From: Sphagnum compactum
Lineage: Eukaryota > Bryophyta > Sphagnopsida > Sphagnales
Assembly (NCBI GenBank): GCA_965153455.1
Contig: OZ234503.1
Location: forward strand, 14,389,118 to 14,453,117
Direction: 5' to 3'
DNA length: 64,000 bases
This document shows, piece after piece, positions 39,141-49,511 of this stretch. Within the stretch, counting starts at the first letter, position 1; each line of letters starts with the position of its first letter. The translations under genes were made by a program, and so were the position numbers. The notes beneath the pieces were generated by a model. It was not told the DNA's origin. It saw nothing but the letters and a program-made list of their open reading frames with translations, and did no database searches.

Positions 39141-39242
39141 GTGGACGAGTCGCCAGTGGAACAAGTGAGAGGAATGGTTCCCAATACGGATGATCCGAGT
39201 ATGCCGGTATGGACATTCCGGATGTGGACAATAGGCTTGCTA
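39141..39242 (+). pseudogene. captured fragment of an oligopeptide transporter (OPT) first exon
   Basis: The frame reads ESPVEQVRGMVPNTDDPSMP and then VWTFRMWTIGLL. This matches the conserved start of plant OPT transporters (SP-EQVRLTVP-TDDP--PVWTFRMW-LGLLSC), including the beginning of the first membrane segment. Nothing of the remaining protein follows: after GLL the sequence passes directly into an intron-like end (TTTGTTTCTAG) and an unrelated exon. It is therefore a fragment, consistent with Helitron capture. Identification rests on family knowledge. Confidence 0.8.
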
Positions 39243-39254
39243 TTTTGTTTCTAG

Positions 39255-39419
39255 AAGGCAATTCTTGCTTGGAATTCCTGGAAGATGCCATTAGAGAACT
39301 TGGAAATTCTTTCTCAACATGCTTTGCGTGTACTTTATGAAAGGTTTGAAGTTCTGAGGCTTTTGTCAGGATTTCAGTGTGAGGATTTTCCAGTGTTTCC
39401 AAACAACTTCATCACAAAG
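39255..39419 (+). pseudogene. captured exon of unidentified gene
   Basis: A 165-bp open exon of 55 codons in phase 0, bounded by a TTTCTAG acceptor and an AAAG|GTGGGT donor. It reads ENLEILSQHALRVLYERFEV and then LRLLSGFQCEDFPVFPNNF. I do not recognise the family. Its position between an OPT piece and a hydrolase exon suggests it is another captured host exon. Confidence 0.5.
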
Positions 39420-39530
39420 GTGGGTCATTTCATAATCACTTTTTAAAAAAAATTTAAAGAAAATTTCAATTCGAGTTTTTTGTTAACAAAATTTCAAAGT
39501 TTTTTTTCCTCTGGCGAAATTGGTTTTCAG

Positions 39531-39797
39531 AATCAATTGGTGGGAACCAACTATGGTGGCATGGTGGCATTCCGGATGGCAGAGATGTATCCAAATTTTG
39601 TGAAGAAAGTGGTGATTTCTAGCTCAGGGGTGGGTTTCGTGTCGACTAGCTTGGACGAGCTTCTTGCCAGGAACAATCTGTCTAGCATATCGGAGTTCAT
39701 GTTGCCATCTTCAGTCAAGGGAAAGAAGGTCTTCCTTGCGAATGTGACATACAAAGCAATGTGGCTCCTGAATTTCATTCTTCACGATATGCTCCAA
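39531..39797 (+). pseudogene. captured exon of an alpha/beta hydrolase (nucleophile elbow region)
   Basis: A complete 89-codon exon with intact acceptor (TTTTCAG) and donor (CAA|GTGAGT). It reads NQLVGTNYGGMVAFRMAEMY and then PNFVKKVVISSSGVGF, matching plant alpha/beta hydrolases of the VG-SYGG-VAY--A---P type. The nucleophile elbow G-x-S-x-G is here G-T-N-Y-G: the catalytic Ser is replaced by Asn, explained by one G-to-A change. With the last exon far downstream and the middle of the gene absent, this is a non-functional captured fragment. Confidence 0.85.
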
Positions 39798-39834
39798 GTG
39801 AGTTTAACTCATCATCATCCATTATCATAAACCT

Positions 39835-41560
39835 GAAAAATCCAATTGAGAAAATTGGTTGTTTCAAGACTTTGAACTTTCCTGGAGTCATCATCATCAT
39901 GTACATCAAGATTTTCTTATTTTCATTTTTAATCCTAAGAAAACAAAATACCATTCCTATATGAAAATTTGGGTGAAAAAAATCCACAATGAGAGGATGT
40001 GCAAACAAACTTGGAAGCTATTTTAAACCCTAAAAGTTTCAGTGAAATTGAAAACAAGAGTGCTGAGAGAGGACCACTCCAGCCGAAAAGGCTCGACCTG
40101 CTCCTGTGAGAATTATGACTTAAGGTTAATTATTTTAAAAATAATTTAACCTATAGTTAAAAATATATATCAATACTTTGGTTTAGGATTAAAATATTTT
40201 TAATGTTTAAGCCTAAGGTTGGAATTCTTTTAATAGTTAAGCTTAAGGTTAGAAGGTTTTTAATATTTTGGCTTAAGTTTAAAATCTTTTTAGGCCTAAA
40301 GATAAATCTATTTGGGCCTAAAGGTTAAAATCTATTTAGGCCTAAGGATTATAATCTTTTTATTATTTTGACTTAGGATTTTTTAAAATTGCCATTTTGG
40401 CTTAGGTTAGAATCTTTTTATTGTTTTGATTTAAGGTTAACAAAAATTTAGCACTGAGGCTTACAATTAGGTTTAAAATTGGGCATTCTAAAAAATTCCT
40501 TAAAAACATTTCTCAAAATGCTTGAAAAATATTCATTAGTTTGAGAATCTTTATTCTGCCCAATATATTTTGGGTAGATTATATAGGTTGATTTTTTTTC
40601 ATTTTTGCTGAAGAATTTGGGAAATCAACAAATCTTATGCTCGGAAATATTCATGAGATTTTTTTTCTAAGATGCTTGAAAAAATTTCAGGCAATTTTGG
40701 AAATTTTAGCTTGTTTTGGAAAGTTATAAATGCTTATTTTTATCATTTCTGCCCAAAATATATTGGGCAATGGATGCTTGAAATTTATTGGCATTTTGGG
40801 AATTCTCATTTTGCTCAATAATAACCGGCACCTTATAAATGTTGAAGATAGTTTTCATTTATGCCCAAATTTTTGGGGCATTCTGAAAATGTTCTCATGC
40901 TTTAGAAATTTTGGGCAGTTTGAGAATTTTTTTTGTCTAGTAAGTTCGAGCAGATTATGAAGGTGAAAAAACTTTTTTTTGTCACTGCCCACCATCCCGG
41001 GTGCTCTTCTCACATGAAAGTTAGTATGTTGGGTAGACCAACATTAGGACAAATGTCTTGGCACCCTTAAGACAAATGTTTCACACCCCTAGGACAAATG
41101 TCTTGCTCTCTTAAGCCAAATGTCATCCATTCTCAAAACAAATGTCCCATGCCCTTAAGGTAAATGTCCTACACCCTTAAGACAATTGTCCTATGCCCTT
41201 AAGACAATGACCTTGGGTCAAATTGTAATAGCCCCAAGCCATTGGACCAAGAATTTTTGTGTATTTGATGCAAATACACATTTAAAATAATAATAATACA
41301 CGTATATTGGCTTATTGTTAAGCCTCATGTCAAGAAAGTTTACCCCAAGACAAAACTAAATTTTGCATATGCATATTGGCTCAAGGTTGGAATATATTTA
41401 GAGAATGTGGCTCAAAGTTAAAATCTTTTTTGGACACTTTGGCCTAGGATTAGAATTTTTTGAGCACTTTGGCCTATGGTTGAAACATTTTTTAACAATT
41501 TGGCTTGAGGTTGGAGTCATGTACTAATATGGCCCTTTGATATTCTGCACACAGCCAAGG
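39835..41560. repeat. two AT-rich tandem arrays inside the Helitron
   Basis: From about 40120 to 40450 and again 41390-41520, words of the type TTTGGCTTAAGGTTAGAATC and TTTTTA recur every 30-50 bp. From about 41040 to 41215 the unit CACCCTTAAGACAAATGTCC repeats about seven times. The stretch between hydrolase exons holds no coding sequence that I can see. Confidence 0.7.
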
Positions 41561-41641
41561 AAGGGCACATATTTCAGGAATGCCCTTGCGACCAGGGCAT
41601 TAACTTAGGCATTAACTGTGTAGACACTTAGGTACAAGCAG

Positions 41642-41744
41642 AGCAAAGTTGGTTGTGATGAAGAATTATGGGCACATACCTCAAATTGAGAAACCCAAGG
41701 AATATAACCGCATCATCCTCAATTTCCTGAAAACCTGCCCCTAG
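41642..41744 (+). pseudogene. captured last exon of an alpha/beta hydrolase
   Basis: After the acceptor AAGCAG the frame reads AKLVVMKNYGHIPQIEKPKE and then YNRIILNFLKTCP, stop TAG at 41742-41744. This is the C-terminal end of alpha/beta hydrolases (GH-PQ-EKP-EFN), and the His of GHIP corresponds to the catalytic His. The likely partner is the exon at 39531-39797 on the same strand. The lid and acid-residue exons expected between them were not found. Confidence 0.75.
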
Positions 41745-41785
41745 AACTCAACCAAGGATTGATTGATATTGATAAGTCTTTTAAG

Positions 41786-41851
41786 AGGATTATGATTTCT
41801 GGAGTTCCGGTTTCTGGAAAGGGGACGCAATGTGAGCTCATTGCAGCCAAG
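41786..41851 (+). pseudogene. captured adenylate kinase P-loop exon, copy 1
   Basis: Reads RIMISGVPVSGKGTQCELIA then AK, matching the start of chloroplast-type plant adenylate kinases (MISGAPASGKGTQCELI). The glycine-rich loop is GVPVSGKGT. Sequence identity with the second copy (42071-42130) starts at AGGATTATGATTTCTGG and ends at GAGCTCATTGCA. Only this exon is present, and the NMP-binding and lid domains are missing. Confidence 0.85.
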
Positions 41852-42061
41852 GTGCATTGAAGAAATTTCCTGAATTGCAAATTGGAAAGCACTTCTGATG
41901 GAAGAAATATTGCTGTAAATTTAGCCAGTTTTGACATTGTTTCTTCATCGTTGTCCAGGCAGAATTTCAAAGCGCTGCTGCAGCAACATCATAATATTTC
42001 GACTTATTGGTTTTTCTTTTTTTTTCCTCTAGCGAAATTAGTTTAGGCCTTGGCAGGAATG

Positions 42062-42130
42062 GAGGCCCTGAGGATTATGATTTCTGGAGTTCCGGCATCT
42101 GGAAAGGGGACGCAATGTGAGCTCATTGCA
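42062..42130 (+). pseudogene. captured adenylate kinase P-loop exon, copy 2
   Basis: Reads EALRIMISGVPASGKGTQCE then LIA. It extends three codons further 5' in the authentic style (EPL-IMISG) and keeps PASGKGT. It lies about 70 bp upstream of the Rep-helicase start and is preceded by TTTTCCTCTAGCGAAATT, an intron-like tail almost identical to that before the hydrolase exon. Confidence 0.85.
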
Positions 42131-42200
42131 ACCAACTTTGCTTTCAACAGACCTCTTCACCTATCTCCCCCCCTTCAACACAACAACTTTCATTAAACCA

Positions 42201-45200
42201 ATGAACGAAGAAGAAGAGGAGGCCCTTTTGAAGGACCCGCGCATCCGCCGGAATCGTCTTGCTCGGGACAGGCACGCTGCTCGATCTAAGGAGCAACGTG
42301 CGGCAGATGCCAACCGGCGAGCAACTCACAGAGCTGCGCGTAATGATGCGCAAATTACTGCGGATGCTAGCCGCCGGGCAACTTTGAGAGCTATGCGTAG
42401 CGATGCGCAGATTGCAGCGGATGCCAGCTGGCGAGCAGCTTAGAGAGTTGCACGCAGCGATGCCCAGATTACGGCGGATGCCAACCGACGGGCAGTTCAG
42501 AGAACTACGCGCAACGATGCGCAGAATGCAGTGAATGCCAACTAGCGGGTAGTTCAGAAAACTACGCGCAACGATGCGCAAATTGTTTTGGAAAATGTTG
42601 TGTGTGTTAACGCCCTGACACTTTTGCATTCTGATAGGCAACAGGAAATGCATAACACGGATCCTCAGGCTCACCAGGGCTAGCGTGAGCAATTACCGGA
42701 AGAGCGTTGCCAAGAAATTTGAAACGTTGACCGTCAAGCACGTAGTGCCCAGCGTGAATTGGATCGCGCAAACCAAGGAATCAAATGATACCTTTGGCGC
42801 ACCATGAATTTGATGGCAGCCATCGTGGTCTTCGCCACACTTTAGGTGAAATGACCACCGTGTGTGGCAAGTGCGGCGCCCTACACTTTTTGGAAGAGCG
42901 TGCCGCATCAAGTTCATGCGCCAATCTGCAATTTACACTATGCTGCGCGCAAGGTAAAGTGACGTTGCCCCCATTGGCACCCCCACTAGAGCCACTTAGG
43001 CGGCTCCTTATAAGTAAAGAAACGGATGCGAAAGACTTTCGTCAGCACATCCGCTCTTACAACAATGCGTTAGCCTTCACGTCTATGGGGGCCAAGCTGG
43101 ATACCAGTGTTGCCCAACCTGGCAATTATATTTACTGTCTTCGCGGTGAGCTTTACCATAGGATGGGGAGTCTACTTCCTCAACCTAGCGGGCGCGAAAA
43201 TTCGCCCAACTGTACATCAGCAATCCGCATGCCGAACTTGATGGCCGAATGGGCAATTTTGGTGGCCTGAAGAGGGACACCATGCAATCGTTGCAAACGA
43301 TGTTACATGCATGCAACCCCTATGCCATCATCTACCAAACGGCCGCGGAACGGCTCCAAGGCGGGGCTATTGAGCTAAGTCTTCATTTGGTAAACGATCG
43401 CCGCACTAATTTGTGGCGTTATAATGCGCCAATTGTTGACGAAGTTAGCGCATGGATGGTTGGGGGCGATGTGGATGAAGTAGACGTGCGCGACATTGTT
43501 GTGCGTTCGACTAATGGCTATTTTCAGCGCGTCTCTCCCCTGCACAGTGCATACACGCCACTACACTATGTCCTTCTCTTCCCAGATGGACGCAACGGAT
43601 GGCATGACGGCATCCCATTGAATGGATTTCAATGGGATGGCTCTGTGTTCATCCAGGATGACGAGAATACAGTAGGTGATAAACGCGGTTCTGTGCGCGT
43701 CACCATGCTTCAATTTTATGCATACATGCTACAGCATCGCGTCAACGAGGAATGGATTCTACGAGCCGGAAGGCTTTTGCAGCAATTCATTGTTGACGCG
43801 TATGCATGTACTGAACAGAACCGCTTGAAGTTTATTCGCGAAAACCAACGACAGTTGCGTTGCGACCTGTACAATGGTCTTCAAGATGCATTGAATGCTA
43901 GCGACGTTCTCGGGAACGACGTCGAGCAAAAGATGATTTTCCCGTCGTCATTCCAGGGTGGTGAGCGCGCCATGGGCCAACTGTACCAAGATGCCATGGC
44001 CAAGGTCCGCAAATTTGGTAAGCCGGACCTTTTTGTCACATTTACCTATAATCCTAAATGGAAAGAGATTACAGATGCGCTTCTCCTAGGGCAGACTGCC
44101 AAGGATCGCCCAGAGTTAGTAACTCGCGTTCTCAATTTGAAACTTGACGCCCTTTTGAGGGACATCAAAGACGGTGTTCTTGGCAATGTGATTGCTAAAA
44201 TTTGGGTCATCGAGTTTCAAAAGAGAGGCTTGCCCCACGCACACATTTTGCTCATTTTAGATGAAGCGTCAAAATTGCGCACTGCCGAGGACTTCGATTC
44301 GATGGTATCGGCCGAGATTCTGGATTCGATACGCCATCCTGAGGCGTACGAAACGGTCACTTCGTGCATGGTGCATGGGCCATGTGGTCCAGATTTTCTC
44401 AACGCACAATGCATGGAGGAAGGATAGTGCAAGAAAAGGTACCCGCGTTCCTTAAGTGAAGAAACACGCTGTGACGAGTACCCCGAGTACCGGCGCCGTC
44501 AAACCCGCATTTTTGTAGATTTAAAGACGCAACGCGTGGTGGATAACCGGTGGATTGTCTCGTATAATCTTCACCTGGCAACCAAGTACCACGCGCACAT
44601 CAACGTGGAGATATGTTCGTCCATATCTGCCGTCAAGTACATGTACAAGTATGTGTACAAGGGACCTGACCGTGCTACTGCCGTTGTCGAAAGGCGAGCG
44701 AATAGGCATGGCCAGGAGAACAATGCGCAAGTGGTTTTTGCTAATGGTGAGGGGCAAACCACGATGAAAGTAAAGCATACCTTGAAGGACGTTATGTCTC
44801 TGCTCCCGAGGCATCGTGGCATCTTTTCTTTTTTAGAATGCATGAAGAAACCGTCTATCACACGCCTTGCCGTGCACGAGCCTGGAATGCATAAGGTCGT
44901 GTACAATGATAATGCCAATATTTTTGAAATTATTAATAGCGAGCAAAACCAGAAAACAACGCTCACCGAATACTTCCAAGCCAATATTGATTACCCCTTG
45001 GCCAGAAAAGTCACGTACATGGATTTTCCCTCTGTGTTTACATGGACCAATGGGACGAAAAAATGGACCATCCGACAGAGAGGGTGCTATGTCGGGCGCC
45101 TTTATTTTGTTAGTCCTTCCGCTGGCGAACGCTATTTCTTGCGTACATTGTTAACGAAGGTCAAAGGTGCTGTTTCTTTTGAAGTTCTTCACACAATTAA

Positions 45201-47043
45201 CGGTGTTGTCCATGACACATTCAAATCAGCGTGCATTGTGCTTGGTTTGTATGACTCGGATGACGAGTGGAATGCCTGTTTAGAAGAAGCAGTTGGCATG
45301 CAAACAGGTGCGCAATTGCGGTCTCTGTTTGTGACCATCTTGGTCTTTGGCGTTCCAGGTGAGCCGCGCATGCTCTAGGACAAGTATAAGGAGCACATTT
45401 GCGATGATTGTAAGGTAGCATTGCAACGTCGCGGTATAGTGGAACCGTCCATTGAGCAAATTGAGAATTGGGCACTACATTCCTTACAGGATGCGCTTGC
45501 CAAATTTAACAAAACTCTTGAGGAATTTGGCCTTCCTGCCCCCTCTATTGCCTTTGATCGATTAGAGACCAATCGCCTGCTTGAGGTGGAGCGCGACTAC
45601 AATGTCGAGGTCTTGCAAGCCGAGGTGCCTATGGCCATTGAGAGCCTCAATGATGGGCAGCGTGCAGCCTATGATGGCGTAATCAATGCATATGCTGCCC
45701 ATCACGCTAAAGCCATCTTTATCGATGGCCCCGGTGGAACGGGTAAAACCTACACCGAAAACTTGATTTTGAATGTTGTGCGTTCGCGTGGCGATATTGC
45801 ACTTGCTGTCGCCTCTTCAGGCATTGCTGCACTTCTGCTCTCAGGAGGACGAACAGCCCATTCGTACCTGAAGATCCCGATCGCACTCGACCGTACGTCC
45901 TTATGCTGTATCCGTAAGCAGGATGATTTAGCAGCGCTAATCCGTCAAACGAAACTCATCCTTTGGGATGAAGCTCCTATGACTAATAAGCTCGCTTTTG
46001 AAGCAGTGGATCGAACTTTGCGTGACCTTACATACAGGAATGAGCCCTTTGGCAGCATTGTTTTCGTCATGTCAGGGGACTTTCGCCAGGTCCTTCCGGT
46101 CATCCCCCGGGGATCCCATGCAGACATTGTCTCTGCATCTATCAAGAACTCCTTCCTATGGGAATCTGTTGAGGTATTCCGTCTTTCGGAAAATATGCGG
46201 GCCGGTGATGCCGTTGCTGTTCACCCCGATCTTGGGAATCGCACTTTTGCAGACTGGCTTCTTTGTCTTGGCAACAACGAGCTAGAAACCATCGATGAGG
46301 ACTACATCAAATGTCCAAACATGATGAAACTCCCTCCTGCGGACACACGAGCCATGGCTGTGGCCATCTACCCTCAACTACACGAGGGCCAGGTCATAAA
46401 CGAGTATTTGCGTGAACGCGCGATTTTGGCTCCTCGCAACAAGGAGGTTTCGCTAATAAACGTGATGGTTTTAAGCTACCTTCCAGGCGCGCAAGTTGAT
46501 TTCCTCAGTGCGGATTTTGCAGAGGACATGGAAGTGGCGAACACATACCCTTCTGAGTTCCTCAACACTTTGGAAGTCAGTGGCATGCCTTCACACAAGC
46601 TGTCGTTCAAGATTGGCGCACCAGTTATGCTATTACGCAATCTCGACCCATCGGCTGGGCTATGCAATGGGACGCGCCTGATTATTCGACGCTTCACGAT
46701 GCGAGTCGTTGAGGCTGAGATCATCACAAGCAAAGGGGCTGGTAATGTGGCCTTTATCTCGCACATTAAGTTCATTTCCGATAACAGCGGTTTGCCATTT
46801 ACATTTGCAAGGAAGCAATTTCCTTTGCGGCTAGCCTATGCGATGACTATTAAAAAGTCTCAAGGGCAAACCTTCTCTCATGTTGGCCTTCATCTCGTAG
46901 ATGACGTTTTTTTGCATGGCCAACTTTATGTTGCCTTTTCACGCGCCAAGGCACCAGCAAACATCAAAGTTCAACTGCCAGACACTATGCATGGTCGGAT
47001 TAGCCTTATGCGCAATGTTGTGTACGAAGAAGCCCTCCTTTGA
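42201..47043 (+). pseudogene. Helitron Rep-PIF1 helicase (RepHel), broken
   Basis: Single-strand rolling-circle transposase fused to a PIF1 helicase, about 1,600 codons. The N-terminal part has five 19-residue repeats and then CGKCGALHFLEERA, a Zn-ribbon. The Rep domain has LPHAHILLIL (HUH at 44236-44244) and KYMYKYVYKG (the two Tyr at 44638 and 44650). The helicase has GPGGTGKT (45727-45750), ILWDEAP, a GDFRQVLPV motif, KKSQGQTF and LYVAFSRA. Breaks: stops at 42441, 42543, 42681 and 42720, a frame change near 42780, another near 43200, TAG at 44425 (between HUH and the tyrosines) and TAG at 45376. The last 540 codons are open to TGA at 47041. The coding region is richer in G+C than the flanks. 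Confidence 0.93.
42303..42588. repeat. 57-bp tandem repeat x 5 in the RepHel N-terminus
   Basis: Exactly 57 bp (19 codons) per unit, encoding the pattern ADANRRATHRAARNDAQIT. Units start near 42304, 42361, 42418, 42475 and 42532. The charged repeat resembles the basic helical N-terminal segments of plant Helitron transposases. Confidence 0.9.
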
Positions 47044-47452
47044 GGCTGCATGCATCTCTTAAATGGCTCCGCGAGAAGCTACATTCACGATGTGCACCTG
47101 TTTGAAATAAAAACTTGGGGGTTAGGGTTAGCACACCCTTCATAAACGCTTTTCAAAATAAGAAAGCTTGGAATCTGCCCAAATCCTCCACAAATTTCAG
47201 CGATTTCAAAACCTATTTTTTTTCTCCTCAAAATGTGGCGATTTCAAAACTCTTTTTTTTCCCCTCCTGGAAATGTGGCGATTTAGTTTTTTTTTGGAAA
47301 TTTTCCAAAATGCTTGCTTCACCATGTATGTTTTCATGGGGGACTTTTCAACAGATTTTCGTCACAAAAAATAAATAAAATAAAAATAAAATTAGCTGCG
47401 TTGCGCCTTTGTGTGTGTCTCTCTTGGTTTAAAGAAACCAGGGGACTTCACA

Positions 47453-47480
47453 GTGTCCGAAGGTCACGGGTACCCACTAG
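47453..47480 (+). other. Helitron 3' terminus
   Basis: Hairpin GTGTCC-GAA-GGTCAC (one T:T mismatch), spacer GGGTACCCA containing the palindrome GGGTACCC, then CTAG and a host T. The same string with one C fewer ends the element at 57204. Confidence 0.85.
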
Positions 47481-48410
47481 TTTTTCAACATAATAAACAT
47501 CATTTTTTTGCAAATCATGGTTGTTGAAAGATGGTAGTAACTATCATTACTATCATTTGATAGTTACCATCAGATGGCAAAATAAATGTAAGAAAATTCT
47601 AGAATGAAAATGTTCCATGACAATAATATTGTTAGTGTACTAAATTAATTTCACATGGTAGAATCACCATAAAATAATTATGGGTCATAATCTTAATAAA
47701 AATACTTCTAGGTGACTTAGAAATGCATCTTAATTAATTTAATTATTAATGGTAAATATTCACTTACCATCTTTTATTTATTAAAGATGAAGTTATCTAA
47801 GTTAATTGGTTTAAGTAGAAAGTGGATAAGGCATCATGGTTTCCCTTAATTAGGATTTGTGAAAGAGATTATGATATGATGATGAAATCTAATAAAATAA
47901 AAAAATCAATGTGTGGTAAAAATCCATTTTTGGTTCCTTATTATTTTTTAATTCATTCCACATTCTCATTCTCATTTTTGGTTTCTCATTATATGATGTC
48001 TTTTTCATTCTATCATTGTGTGTGTGTGATTATAAAAAGATTAATGTGTGTGAAGTGGAAGAAGGTTATACTTCTGTGAAGAAAAAATACAAACTATGGA
48101 TTACAATTGAAAGTCAACTTATGATATGTTTATTAAAATGTTTTTCCTTGATTTTTTAGATGTGATGATAGTAGCTTCTTTTTAGTTGATATAGAATACT
48201 ACTTTCTTTAGTTTGATTCTTTTTTTTAATAATAATTAAAAATATTCTTTGTATTATGTATTATATTCTGAAGGTAGGTTTACTATAGGATGGTAGCTAC
48301 TTTTGGAGCACAATAATTAAAAAGGGTTAGTAATTTTTTTTTAACTATAAAAGGTAAACAACAAATATAAAAGGTATGCATGCAAATGTGGGTTTTTTTA
48401 ATATGCAAAA
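47481..48410. other. AT-rich DNA, no gene seen
   Basis: Very AT-rich, with no recognisable repeat or coding sequence. Confidence 0.5.
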
Positions 48411-49229
48411 TGTCATGGATGCCAATGCCACGGAGTACATTCATTTGAATGTTCATCCATGTATTTAATCTTTAGTTTAGTTTTAGTTTAGTTTTAGTTC
48501 ACTTTTAATTAACTTACAATTAAATTTTAATTCACTTCCACTTAACCCATTATTCATTTTTAGTTGACTCTTAATTCACTATAATTAAATTTTAATTAAG
48601 TTCTAGTTGAGTCCGGATTAACTCCTAGTCCACTTCGAATTAAGTCCTAGTTAAGTCCTAGTTAAGTCCTAATTAATTTTTAATGAAGTCTTAGTTAACT
48701 TTTACTCTTAGTTAAAATTTTAGTTTACTCTAATTAGCTCCCAGTTGACTTTTAGTTAAGTCTTAATTAACTTTCAATTAACTCATAATTAACTATTAAA
48801 AAGGTTCTCAAGAAGTTTTTTTATTCGATGCACAATAAAAGTCTCTTTAGAAAAAAAATTCGGTTAAATTTCCAAAGGGGTATAAATAGATGTAGGACCC
48901 TTCATTTCTTTAAGTTTGTTCAACATTAGTCTTAAACATTATCTTGCACCATAACCTTGTCATGTTTTTTTCATGTTCTTTTATGTTCATGTTTGCATAT
49001 GTTAACATATTCTTTTATGTTCATGTTTGCATATGGTAACATAATAAAAATTTATTTTCATGTTTGTTTTGCACATCACATGTTTTTGTTCTTAATTCTT
49101 ATGTTCTTGTTTTTGAATCGCATAATTTTATTTTGTTCCTTGTTTGAAAGTTGGACTTACACCTTTCCTTTAACCTTTACTTTTGTGGTTCTTCATGTCT
49201 TTGACACAAAGGATATAATTACAACATCA
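48411..49229 (+). mobile_element. probable LTR of a Ty3/gypsy element (left copy)
   Basis: Begins TGTCATGG and ends ACATCA, followed at 49230 by TGGTAAGCAC, a possible decayed primer-binding site of the initiator-Met tRNA type (TGGTATCAG). The body holds a long run of degenerate AGTTAAGTCCTAATTAA-type words (48470-48790), then GGGGTATAAATAGA (TATA box) near 48883 and TTCAACATTAGTCTTAAACA downstream. The TATA block recurs about 1 kb to the right in the second LTR. Confidence 0.6.
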
Positions 49230-49274
49230 TGGTAAGCACTACCTTTTAGGATGAGTTCATGAGCCACCTTCACA

Positions 49275-49511
49275 AATGTGAAAATTGATGGTGAACAAAA
49301 ATATGAAATGGAGGATGTTTTTGATTCAAAAGTATTAAATCATCAATTTCAATATTTTGTTCATTAATGTGGATATGATGTGAATGAACACATTTGGGAA
49401 TTGGCTAAACACCTATCAAATGTCATGGAAAAAGTGAGAAAATTTAATCAACACTTCCAAACAAGTTCAAGGCCATCACTTTTCATGCAACTCATTACTA
49501 AAAAGGAAAGG
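49275..49511 (+). pseudogene. chromovirus chromodomain remnant and polypurine tract
   Basis: Reads DGEQKYEMEDVFDSKVLNHQ, then FQYFVH, a stop, CGYDVNEHIWELAKHLSNV and EKVRKFNQHF. This is the pattern of the chromodomain at the C-terminus of Ty3/gypsy chromovirus integrases (YEVEEILDSK---QYLV-WKGY---E-TWEP--NL). It is followed by the polypurine run AAAAAGGAAAGG right before TGATGTCACAT. Only about 40 bp separate it from the primer-binding site, so gag, protease, reverse transcriptase and most of integrase are deleted. Confidence 0.7.

Larger units (their letters stand above)
38708..47480 (+). mobile_element. composite Helitron with captured host-gene fragments (~8.8 kb)
   Basis: The right end is supported directly: the hairpin GTGTCCGAAGGTCAC, nine bases, then CTAG followed by host T, as expected for a Helitron CTRR terminus. 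The same terminus occurs in a second element at 57204. The left end is inferred as the TC of TCTAATATATATAATATCC after A38707; that AT-rich style matches the second element's TCCTATATATTAATTC, and A|T is the usual insertion site. Inside, left to right: an 82-bp repeat, an OPT transporter exon, an unidentified exon, two alpha/beta hydrolase exons, AT-rich arrays, two adenylate kinase P-loop exons and the Rep-helicase. The Rep-helicase is broken, so the element is probably not autonomous now. Confidence 0.75.

Noticed and set aside
44425-44427. Programmed TAG readthrough in the Helitron transposase
   Set aside because: Other lesions, including two frame changes and further stops upstream, show ordinary decay, and no readthrough context was recognised.
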